Source of the DNA: Tubiluchus corallicola
Lineage: Eukaryota > Priapulida > Priapulimorpha > Priapulimorphida > Tubiluchidae
Direction: 5' to 3'
Assembly (NCBI GenBank): GCA_030141605.1
Contig: JAQGDQ010000553.1
Coordinates: forward strand, 80,221 to 144,220
Length of the DNA stretch: 64,000 nt
A model generated the notes under the pieces. The model ran no database searches. It saw nothing but the letters and a program-made list of their open reading frames with translations, and was not told where the DNA came from. The position numbers and the translations under genes were made by a program. How positions within the stretch are numbered: position 1 is the stretch's first letter; every line of letters begins with the position of its first letter. Of the stretch, positions 20,801-32,300 are shown piece by piece.

Positions 20801-21200
20801 ACTCCGAATCTGGACTCGCCGGATTCGAGCCTGAATCGTCTACACTCATCTTCGCTGATTTTACTGGAGACTCGCCCGAATTTGCCGATGATGTGCTGGG
20901 TGATATTGCGGTCGTCGAGCGAGTCGGTGTAGTCCCAAACTTGGTGAGCTTCACCGGAGATGTTTTGCCTTTCAGCGAAGAGAACATCGAAGGTTTCTGA
21001 GGCTTTTTATTTGGGGATTTGTTCAATTTTAGGGGAGATATTGGTGGCTTGCCACGTGGAGCAGACGTAACCGCATTTGGCGCTGAATCAACAGCAGTGG
21101 TGTAGCTTCCCTTTTCACGTTCTTGCATTAACCGACGCTTGGCTACCTGTAACTGATGCTCTTTTTCCATGTCTCGTTCAGTTATCTTCAGCCTTAAGCT
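17862..21200 (-). CDS. TBC1D10: TBC1D10 last exon, long Ser/Pro-rich tail
   Basis: Acceptor TTTTCACAG on the minus strand, 1112 codons plus TAA. It starts with the family coiled segment ([20 protein letters not shown]). It then repeats SPVK/SPVR-type motifs ([43 protein letters not shown]), followed by an acidic part and a Lys/Pro-rich end. SPxK/R is the consensus of cyclin-dependent kinases, so heavy phospho-regulation is an inference. Confidence 0.93.
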   Translation of the reverse strand, partial: SLRLKITERDMEKEHQLQVAKRRLMQEREKGSYTTAVDSAPNAVTSAPRGKPPISPLKLNKSPNKKPQKPSMFSSLKGKTSPVKLTKFGTTPTRSTTAISPSTSSANSGESPVKSAKMSVDDSGSNPASPDSEFRPATFPRRLTTSPTAQTTSPVISPNLPVHCVTGSSSDLLLHQSTSSIGSMGSHSPLNTVISPVKPTKVASIRAISPAGSLSPVENVTTGFVSAASSTKSPGKAQSNRGSHSHIVAGARPLSSASSSSDKMFDPTSLSWKNHSPDRSASRPKNSGISIVRASNSPFREVSPKRSPDFRRNREGSSSTDEEYPKSVGMTIVRTTHPVPYAARESPLNRGASPANSAGSPICRGVSPVISSVSPPNRVLSPVNASNYPLNTEVPLRRASSSPFQESSPVRSCDSYRLRHSNVRISREGLLPARPPDMSQHDVYDVPSANHTEIHSDLTPQSTSTKNTESRAEIAHRSVKSYPSPDTFHSPASINSSNPGQGLTQPTNTGVKVWTTKFSSNREASPVRSLNSQHSSSLSSVSSSFSSSSSPSSIRFVPAASLEKIDDSDQNNDSVCVNPEKNMPDSVHSNSPVDSVPSAKVEQTEVTCITSDPIMIAKSTSKESKKRASSTEDSFVVDISLVKTEPLTDVKGRNEDISVKKTSISYSPGTKSPESSKKEQSSVGKEDNLASVENLPSHVSSLDYKVMKSATAPVKVSPVDSDVPFADDDFVDLDEVVAPVARKPVFDDVSQTDSTCNNVDVVVPPECVNYVSAYSLNMASTSMGETSGEAHRVVKAQVDAENGIQAEPEVDVFKELDKLAEKLVIHEEALDSVDKLVSERRLNDGSVDFTSDCIPLTGKGHFKMENDVNVPIHKEDSSSKDKRVQKNVGGLRAEERTTTTKNQLEAVAVGDVSSSKPGVGTKNSRNVSRSGKVVSPLHSPEATSPVKSSSDGRKKVPPKPARVSKSETIIPTQSSNIVRGKAKVVSTENAVKPAGRANKAPILTTESGAGLKKTAKPRLQLVNEPAVKPVSMVNKGPPGRSKPVKSNIGVKPGQDLDLGKAVRSPTKSSNPVSVPVEGGYKPKVAAKPKLSVKPDVPVKPKIPLKKRQVTQS

Positions 21201-24200
21201 CTGTGAAAATAACGATAACAAAAGTTACGAAATGCATCAATGAGAACAACATGAAGATTTTGACATTTCCGAGACATCAACATGTATGTTTCAAAATGCG
21301 CATGTTTTCACTAATGTGTTGAAGTATACAACATATCGTGCAAGCTATCCTAAGGTTTAATAACTCAACAAAGACAACAGTTGTTAATAACAACATGGTA
21401 CCTGATTGCTTTTATTTAGGTGTAATGTGGCATTATCACCGGAGCAATTACCGAACTGGTAACTTAATTGCACACCTTCAGATGGGACATAACAAAAATT
21501 TATCAGTATGTCTATGTTTATATGTGTATACAGTCTGTAGGTCTTATTTATTAGAGAACCAATGGAAGATATCTTCAAAAATACAATGCTTCTGGAGCAA
21601 TGATCTAAAAGAAACTGCTCAGCAGGGCCTTCAGTTAATAATGATTTATAACTTATATTGTCATGCAAACAGTGCGACACGAAACTTACCGGGTAATTAA
21701 AAAAATTTATGAGCACTAAAGAAATGAAAAACATCATCCATCGTGCTACAAATTAAAAAGTAAATTGACTTATCAAGCCAAAAAACTAATATCATTTAGA
21801 AAATGACACAACCATAGATATTATACAGTAGGCTTTGCTTAATAAATGCATTCTGGGATGGAAGTGTTTTGACCCGAATAAATCGACAGGATCTATTAGC
21901 CAACGGGTGTAGTATATTACTACTATATGAGTCATCACTCATCAATTTTAAAAAACAAATTAATGTCAGAATTCCTATGTGCAATTATTTAAGGATACTA
22001 AATTATATAAGTGAATTGAAAAAACGGATACACAAATGTGATTATTACCATTACAAATTACAAACATTCGCACAAAGTCGGGTGCTTCATCTCTTCAAGA
22101 AGAGGTTGGTTCATGAAAATGTTGAAAATCTGTTGCTACATGCTGCACATATTCACTAGTGCTTGAGCTGCAGTTGGTGATGACCGTGTTTCCGCTGTGA
22201 AAAGCAGTGGGAGCTTCAAAAGCAAATCGCTGGGCAAGTGATCAAATGTTTAGCTTCCAGAAACAACAAGGTTAACTGCAGCAGACAATCTCCGGATGAG
22301 CGAGCATTTCAAAGCGAAACTGCTAAGCCAGCAAATTAGCGCATATTGATAAACGTACCTGCTTACAAACAACTTACTTAACACGACTGTTACTAGGTGT
22401 ATTGTAGTGCACAAAAGCTACGTAAAGAGACATAAAAGCAACAGAAGCTCTTTGGTCGAACACAAGTGTCTTATTTTAAGTACGTGAAGGGAAAATATTG
22501 AGTCAGTTATGCATGGTTATTTGAGTCAACCGCCTAGGTTTTTATACATATTTGAATAGGACATTTTTGAGCCAATTCAGCGATTAATTCTATTAACTGT
22601 AAGTCTAATAAATCGTGCCTACTGTATAAATAAATGATCAAGTTCAGCTTGTAGTTTTACAGTATCATTACCAATTTGCTGTAATTATGCATCTCAATTA
22701 TTTACAAAAAATTTTACCTCGTACACCAGAAAGTCCTCCTGCATTATGTCCAATTCTAAGTTGCGCAACCGCTGTAGCGTTTCATCTATATCCAGACACT
22801 GCCTCAGCTGATCGGGTCGTCCAAGTGTAGATTTTAGCAGCACAAGTCCAACTCGAAACATTACTTTAACACCTGGAAAATATACCAGGCACAAACATGC
22901 GAAACTTGCTGTTATTTAATAAGTTTTTCTGAATGGCAGTCAGAATTAACAAACTCAAAGGGCAAGCAAATTTAACATATTAAAAGAGTGTACAAGTTTG
23001 TGAAGTTGCCACGTAGATTTCGCAATGATTTTAATAATAATAACATAAGTTTTTGTATATTAGGCTGTGTTCATCTAGCGGTAAATTTGATATTTGGAGT
23101 AAATGTAATTCTTTTTATTTTGCTAAAATTAACATGTTTTTCCATCATTGTTATGTTCCATTTTTATCTTACCCCTCACTATAAATTCGTACAAAGGTCA
23201 TATTCACCCAAAATTAAATATCTAGAAAACAACTCAAATAATTTAATCTACAGCCAAGGAAAAAGAGTGAAATTGCACCATATTGAAATACCCGTCGGCT
23301 CTCATCAATCTATCAGCCGACACATGGCAAATTCCTATCCTACTATTAGACTACCGGGCAGTCGCGCTAAAGAGTAACCACAGAATGGAAAACACAGCTT
23401 TGGCAAAAATAGCAATTACACAATGCATAAGGGGTCCTAGGTTGGGTGACCAAGTGGTTTAGATTTCGGACTGCAACCATGCAGTCTTGAGTTCAAGTCT
23501 AGCGGCTGACAGAGTCAGGGCATAGACCTTACATGTTATTCATTGTTTGTGTATTACGTCCTTATCTGTATTGTTGTAAGTGTAAGTCACTAAATAACTG
23601 ATAGTGGATAATGTTGTCTATTAAAGAAATTATATCATATATACAAACAAACAGTATAACTGTGCAATAACACTGACCATTATGTTTCGCAATATTTTTG
23701 TCTTTCGGTTCGCATACATTACGCCACATAAATGAAAGATTGTGCAACCGTCAATATCGCATACAGGCACTCAATACTACTGCGCGAAATTCAGTACCAT
23801 ACAATCAGTTATACTGTGTGTGTATGCTGCTTAGGTTCCAGCTACAAAACTTTTACAATGTGCAATTTGTCCACCATATATAGTGCACTAGTAATGACTG
23901 TCTCCACTATACAAATATGAAAAATCACTTTCTTAATGTAGTACCATTTTTCCCCAGCAGATGTCACACTAGTAGGCACTAAAAATATGTTGGTAAGCAA
24001 GAGTCAGCACACAACAAGAACAGAAACTAATGTTTAATGAAAGTAACAATTCATTAAGCGCACCTTCGCAAAAGAACATGTCCCAAACACGTAACACTGA
24101 TGCCCATGGAAGTGTTCGACTAAATATGCACATGAACCATTCAGTCATGACCAGTATCGGCTCAATTCTCAAATTTTTCTACAAACAAATGTTTGTACAA

Positions 24201-27200
24201 TTACACTTCATAACAAATATTGTACTACATCTATTTGACACATAATGCAGCACCTGCTACAGCTTTGAATATTCGTAGGAACACAGTTATTGTTTGCGAC
24301 TAAAAGCAAATACAGTACATTCTGTTAGATGCGCTGAAAAAAGACTGGAGTGATAATATTAGAAGCCATGACTTATTTCCAACACTACAACACTAAGTTA
24401 AAGCTGAAATTTAAAAATCAAACAAATTGCTTTACATTGTAACTCCATTAAATCAATATTCCTGGCAATAAAGAAGTAGGTTTTGTCTCGCTGATTCGTG
24501 TAAACCTACTAGACAATTAAGAGACAGCACAAATGAAGCGAGCTAACATAATTACTCAACGTGAGTAAGGAAAAATCCTAGTATAAACTACCAGAAATCT
24601 ACAGTTCTGTCTCCATAATGATAAAGCACTCTAAGGTATCTCTTTTAACAAAAATTTGTGAAAAAAGCAGCAGTTGTTACCAAATGTTTTGAAGTCAGTG
24701 GAGCTACAATCTTCAATAGTCCAAACAATATGTCACCATCCACCTGGATTTGTTCCTGTAAAAAGTATTTAATCACATCAAAAAGCTATTAAAACTAATC
24801 AAATAGGAATTAAATATAAGTAAGGATCTATGTAAAAAAACAATATTCTTTGGTGCCAAAAAAAGTCAAGGCTGCTCGGTTACAGCATGCAAACTGTAGC
24901 ATAAATGGCCATTTTTCTGCTTCATAGAAGTTTTAAAAACATCATACTTGTCAAAAAAAAACTTTGTTAAATTTCCGAAAAGAAACTATCTGGCAACCAT
25001 GCTGAGAGATGGTACCATCTGAAAGTTTTACACTTTAATTGAGCCTGGCAGATTTACCAGATTGCAATTTCAAAGATCTCTTCAAAATTCCATTGCAAGT
25101 TTCAAAGCTCTTGACTTGCAGCAAATCTCACTAGAATCTCAGGTTTCTCAAAATGTTACCAACACAATGATATGCTCTAATCATTCTTACAAAGTATGTG
25201 TGAAATTAATTCCAATACTTTGCACACAATCATTTCAATCAATCGATCGAGTTCACTAATATGACATCATTACTGCTCACCAATCCTGTGCTAAAGTAAC
25301 CAGGAACGTATTTATCACAGATAGAAACGAGGCACCAGAATGCCTGCTCGGCGGGCATGTGCATGAGCAGCACTGCAGCTATTGGTGCCATCGCTTGGCA
25401 GTAACCGTCAACTGGATTGTGTATGGAATAAGCTTTCAGAACTCGAAACAAATCCTCTTGCCTAAAAAAACAATTAGTTATCATCATTCTTAAATAACAT
25501 GGCAGTCATCAATTGATAATAACAGTAATAACAATAATTTCTTTTATAACATAGTCCAAGGATAACACCTTAAGTAACTTAAAACTTATTGCCACGGTGG
25601 TCCCGATTATTATTACCCGCATGTTACTTCGATAAACCCACGTGCTTTTTTAAGTCTTCAATATGACTCCGTCAGGAGTTGAGCCACAGACCTCACGGGT
25701 GGGAAGCGAGCACAATACCATTGAGCTATGCCAACTGGTCTGGTAACTACTTACATATAGTTGCTAACTACTTATGTATAGTTGCTTCACGAAAAGCTCA
25801 ATCAGAAATATCGTCTCACACACACCACGTCACATATAGCAATGCGCGTTGAAAATTTAAAGAGTAGCAACAGCTGTTTCTCATAGTGAAAAACATTATT
25901 AGTTTAATATCTAGGCAGCTCATATGGTTTTTTAATAATGGTTAATTGCATATTTTTTACCAGTAGGTTGTGATGATCTATGATCTACCTATCTATGATC
26001 TATGTACAAAATTAATATAGGATTGTAATGGTTAAATTTAAATGTTAAGCAAGATTAAACAACAAAGTAGTTTTGTGAGTTTGTATGCATACCTGTCGGA
26101 GAAAAATATCTAAGTGGGCACAAAAGGACTAATATTGAATCTTTTTCAATTCATTTTTAAGTATTACAAGTTTCAATCTTTATGAGTTACTACAAGTAAC
26201 CTATATGTTATAATGCTGATATAAAAAAACCTTATCCTTACTAAACAGAATATACACTAAATCTTATTCTCTTTTCTAAATGCGAGAGAATTTAATTGAG
26301 TGTTGCAATAGTCATTGTGTATTAGCCAAGTTTAAAAAACGTATAGTGTTACAGTAATTTATGGAAGTTGCAGAACTATGCTGACTCACAACAATGCTTT
26401 ACATCATCTATCCATGAACAACTTGCCAATGAAACTGCCAAATTCAATAATCTGCAGCGTTTAGGTTGTGACATACAATGGATCAGATCACACAAACACT
26501 AACTCTTCTTAATTTGGAAAACACTGAGGACTCTGATGCTACTAATCCGGTTTGCTTAGTGACAATATCGCAAAACACAAATCAAATTCAAACAGTCATA
26601 TAATATAAGGCTACAATAACCCGAGACCAACATATAGCTGAGGTTATAGAAAAGCATTAGTTGCAATAATGATGCCTTAGAGCAAGCAATTCAATTTCTC
26701 TTATCACTTTGAGTAATCTACACAGTAACCAGACAGCTTTGCTAGGCTCCAAACCGAAGCTTCTTGGTACTGGTTTCTCTCAACAAACTGCCAGCATTTC
26801 TCTTACCCATGTCCTCCGCGAGCTGCAAACATTTCATGGAATGGAAACTGTCGATCGAGGTCCTTTTCAATGTCATCCACCCACTTGGGATTCCCAGGCT
26901 GTGAAGCCAGTTTCTGTAAACAAAGAATAAACAAAGTTTAGTGACAAAGTGATGCAGCTGTTAAACAAAACAAAACATGATATATCCGAAATTAAATTAC
27001 TTATATTGGCGATTTTCCCATCAGCTGATGCACAGAAATTTTACAAATAAGCTCTGCAGGGACCATCGCAAAATTGATCAATGAAAATGAAGATGTATGA
27101 AACTACACTTCAGCTGCTAAATAATCAGCTCTTTAACAAGAAAAATATCAAAATAAACTCCACATCTTAAAATTCAGCTTATAAATCTTGTCATAAGGAA

Positions 27201-29346
27201 ATTTCTACACTTCTGAGTGGCTAAAATGCAGGATTAAATTTTGCAGTACAACAGTCATACAAGACTTCTGTTAGACGATTTTTCTAAACTTTGGTGAATT
27301 TTTGATTGGTTAATTGTATAATACATGTGGTTAAATGTGTCTGATGCCATTGATGGGGTATTAACTGTAATCCAAGCTTGCAATTGGTCAAAATGTGAAG
27401 CAACTTAGCAACAGTTACTGTGTGAGTGTATTAGTAAAGTTGCCATGTACACTTCAGACACAAGTTAAAATATTTTTATTCTTCCTGTATTTACAACATA
27501 GACAGTTTATGAGTGATAGTGTTTTCACCTGGAATTTGTTGGGATTCATAGCCATCATGTACTTTGCTCCACATAAATACTGCCACGCTCTCGGTCTTAT
27601 TGAAGCCGGAATACCTTTACGACACCGTTCACGAACCTGGCAAAAAACACAAACCATTTTAATTGTTATAATCTTGGATCAAGATAATTACTAATGACGG
27701 TATAACCCGCGACTAAACTTTGAAAAACAAGAAGTGTTATGACATCTGCCTTGCAGGCAGAAGATTCAAATACAGGGTGCCCCAATTTTTTCATGTTCTC
27801 TGTCTTTCTTTAAGATTTAGTTTCAACATTAAGTTAACTGACGCTTTATAACTACATATCACGAACCATTTAAAAGTAAATCAAATGATTAAAAGAAAAT
27901 CCAGATGGCAAATCAAGCAAGCAAAAAAAATAAATTTTATTGATTACTAAATTAGAACTTGCAATATATTTAACATCTAGGTCCATATTTCTTTGGATAA
28001 GGCATTCTTGCATAAAACTTTAATGAAATTGTAATTTTGCAATAATGATCACATAGTAACAAGTTAAATACAAACGTAAATGCAATACAATACAATATTG
28101 ACAACTTAAACAAATCAATTATTGATTATTTTTGTCAAACATCGTCCTAAACAAGACAGACACCAGTAAGCAACTACAACATGAGGAGAAAAATGTACAT
28201 CTGCAAAAAGAAGTATATCTATCAATAAATGATGATGACTATATGACCTTTAATAAATAAAGGCTACACAGTGTAATGGAATTCATGGATGAATGAGGTT
28301 TTTGTGTGGAAACTACGAAGGTGGTCCTGGTGAAGATACTGCACAGACTGACAAATGACCTCAAGCTATAGTCAAGCATTGGTAGCATATATAATGATGT
28401 TCTGCACTAAATATGCACGTATGATGTTTGTCATGGCATGGAGACGTAAATAAAAATGAGCACATTATCCAAAAGAGATGTGTACATGGTACAAAACCAG
28501 TTACAGTGCAGACACTGCTCAACGAAACAGATTAGTTAAACTTTAAAAATCATTCTCAACACAACTCACTGTAGTCATGCTAGAACCTCTGCACTTTAAA
28601 AATGATAAGAATAGACACTCAAGAAGCAAATATAAAATTCTAAAATGATTCTCGATATATTTTCACAAATCAGAAAGTAAATATTAAATTCTAAAATTAT
28701 TTTCAAAATATTGTTACGAATCAGTATACTTGAGATTTTATACAAGGCGATTTAATATAAATAATAAAATTTATAAAAGTAGTAAAACTTTGTCAAATCA
28801 ACCGATTTCCGACAAACAAAAGTTCTGAACCAGATTGAGCACATACATCAGCATCGCTCTTCTTACGTATTACGCTCTGCGTAGTATTTTTGCTCGATTG
28901 CATAAAACAGATGAAATAAAAACAAACCGTCTGAATGTTTTCACATAGTTGCGCACCTTTTTGTACTTTTTGCACATGTAACCGTCCCAGTTTTCCAGCA
29001 TATGAAGCCATTTCCTCTCTCGTCTGCGTATCACATCAACTGAAACGTTAGCTTCACTGAAAACATACAAAAAATCCAATAAAAGCACACTGACTGGAAG
29101 AGGTGCTTACACAGACGTAAAGCTAATAAATTTGCCCGTTTCAAGATGAAAATTTTGGAAAATTATTAACATGCCAGCGCTAATAAACAGCACATCTGGC
29201 TAACTAATAACAGCTGCTAATTTTCCTTTGTGGGCATTATAACTTAATTTGCATATATAACTATTTATCTACCTTACAAGGTACATAGCGAATTTGTCAC
29301 AAAAAATTACATGAAAAATAAAAAAGAACAATGTTAACAATGTTTA

Positions 29347-29381
<35 letters not shown>

Positions 29382-32300
29382 TATAATTGCTCGTGCTTTA
29401 ATTCATACACGTTGAGTTAGTTTAGTAAGTTGAACAGAAAAAAAAACAACACTATTTACATGTATATACACATATTTGATTTTTACACAATACTTAAATA
29501 GTGGCTAAGTAACTTATGGTTGTTTTCATTTGCTTATTATTTAGGTCTATTTCATTACTCATATATACCTTCGATCCCATATAAACAGCCTTTGATCATA
29601 TTAGCATAAACCATATTCTCTTGCTTAAAATTAGCAATATGATGCTCCATAAAAATATGAAAGTTCAGTTTCTTAAACTGAAAAATATCTGAACTATTCA
29701 CATTTAGCAAAACACTCAAATGGCTTACATTAAATCCAACAATGCTCCTAGCCAACTATACACAGTTTTACATAGATATTGTGCCGTTTGATTTGTGGAT
29801 TCCAAACACCGCTTTGTGAATAACAGATTTCTTACACAAATGTGTCAATTCGGAGGACACAGTCAAATACTAGAATAACTTTAATGGAAGAAACATCCTA
29901 ATCATTCTCATTGAAACAGGCTGTTATTTTGCATGTACAGGACTTAAATATAAATTACTGTTTTTATTACTGTCTTCATTAAATTAATTTGTAATTCGAT
30001 ATTTTACTCAAAATATATGAAGATCGTAAAACAGCAAGCCGCAAAAAGACAGTTTACATGTTACAGCGCTACAACCTGTAAGGCTATATCATTTTCATTG
30101 CATGTTAAAAATTAATGGATTTTAATAAAAGTGAGAAGAAAAAGATTGGCATTTGGCATGGAGAAATAAAAATAGTGAAAACACGGAGAAAAGAAAATGA
30201 AAGAAGAAAGAAGAGAGAGAGGGGGGAAGAGAGGAAGAGCGAGCAAGTGAAGTGAAGAGTGGGGAAGTGAACAATGGCAAAAGAGAAACAGAAAAGAGAG
30301 AGAAAACGGCAAAAAACAGGGATGGGAGAAAGTCAGTAAGAGACAAGAAAGAGAAATAGAGAGACAGAGACAACAGGAATGAGAAAAATGGGATGAGAAA
30401 TGGAAAAGAGAGGGAAGAAACGGAAAACGAAAAAGAAATGAAAAATGCAGACTGACAGAAACAGAGAAGTCTGAGAGATTAAAAAAGCTAACGACAACCA
30501 TGCCTCTTATACTTTAATCCATCTGAGAATAATAAAAACATTTGAAACGCAATACAGCACAACCAACATCGTGAGTGAATCAATCGTTTACTTTTTTCCG
30601 TTTTTTGCCACTTCTCAAGTTTGTTCAGTAATCATAAACATTTTTATGTCAACAAATCTTGCTTGGAACCTCCAACAGAGAAGCGGGTAGCTTCCCTTCC
30701 ACATTCGGCATTCATTAACTTACGGGGAATTTAAACATTGCTGGGGCATAAACAATGGTTTATGCGAACAGTGCTGGCATTCATATGTTTTCTCATTTAT
30801 ATATAAATTAACATTTATTCTATTACGTGAATTAGGTCCAACGTTCATACTTTCTGCAAAAAATGTACACATTTACACATAGATGGCACTAGTGTCAATT
30901 AAGTACTACAGGGATATCTAGATAGGGTGTTACATGTATACAGTGGTATGATGCATTGAACTATTAATTGCAAGAAGTTCGTTTTTGCCATTGTCAACAT
31001 TTCTAGTTTGTCAATACAACTCAACAGACAAGAAAATTAATAAAATTTTCCAGCTTCTCATCACGCGATCCCAAACCTAGGCTTCTCTGTGACGCTTCAT
31101 GTAAATTTAGACTGACAACAAGATGCCTGATTGTTTCTACAAAGCAGTTCATCAGCACTTGATTCTAAATCATGTGCATACTGCACAGCACAGTTTAGTG
31201 TAACACAGTGCAATACAGCACCTCAAAACATAGTGCAACACAGTACAGAACTGCGCAGTTCAGCTCAGCAGAATACAGTGGTACAGTGCAGCACAGAGCA
31301 GCTGCAGTGCAGTGCAGTACAGCATAGACAATGCAGTACAGTCCAGTACATGACATTACAGCTCAGGTCGACACAGCACAGTACTACAGTACAGCACAGA
31401 GCAATACAATACAATACAGTACAGTACAGTACAGTACAGTACAGTACAGTCCAGTACAGTACAGTACAGTACAGTACAGTACAATACAATACAGTACAGC
31501 ACAGTGCAGTACAGTTCAGAACAGCACAGCACAGTACAATATAATACAATACAGTGCATTACAGCACAGCACAGAATAGTACAGTACATTAAAACAAAGC
31601 ACTGAAAGCACACCATAAAGCGGAAAGAAGTGCCGCACACTAAAGCAAAGAGAAGAAAATAAAGCTGACCAAAGCAAATTGAATACTACGATAAAAAAAT
31701 CGAACAAAGAAATGCATTAAAAACTCAGGTCAAAGTTTATTTAACTATTCAATCATGCTGTCCTGCATATATTCGTTTGTGAATTCATCTGTTCAGTCAC
31801 TCATTATCGTAAAACACATCGTTTATTCGTTCTTCTTATATTCGTGAAATCTTTTTTTCGCGCACTCAATGTTCGCTAGTTTATTTAAGAATAATCACTA
31901 ATTTCTTCCCTTCAATTATCAAAACAAAAACGAAACAACAGGAAAGTAAACAAAATGACCACACTAACCCCATTTTAGACGTTTTAGGGTTAATTACAAA
32001 GTTACACCTCTCAAGTTTTCCGTAAAATTAAATTCTAGAAAGTGCAAATTGTTCTGCAGACAGTTCCGCTCTGAAAAAAGTAACAAGAAGACGTGTGTAG
32101 GACTACGCTTTTACAGGTTCACAGTGAGGAGCGTTAGTGAAAGAAGAGAGGTATAAAGGAGTTTTGGTGAAATTAGCAAACACTTTATTAATGTTCCAAC
32201 TAAATCTGCAGTAATTTTGTCACTTAGGGTTCGTCTACACTTGCCACGCACTTTAAGAAGCGTTCACACGAGTCAACATATAGGGCATCAAGCAAAGGAT

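Noticed and set aside
22988-23377. Plus-strand ORF of 129 codons in a TBC1D10 intron
   Set aside because: Hydrophobic AT-rich translation without a family match or splice signals. Ends near a SINE.
27735-27785. tRNA-like segment with GCAGGCAGAAGATTCAAAT
   Set aside because: Only half of a tRNA shape, no A-box. Too weak to list as a feature.
30112-30501. Minus-strand ORF of 129 codons
   Set aside because: Phe/Ser/Leu/Pro-only translation of a purine tract. No family features.
31131-31640. Long overlapping ORFs on both strands (up to 137 codons)
   Set aside because: They come from the ACAGT repeat, which has few stop codons in any frame. The translations are only repeated Gln/Tyr/Ser/Thr/Val or Cys/Thr/Val/Leu.
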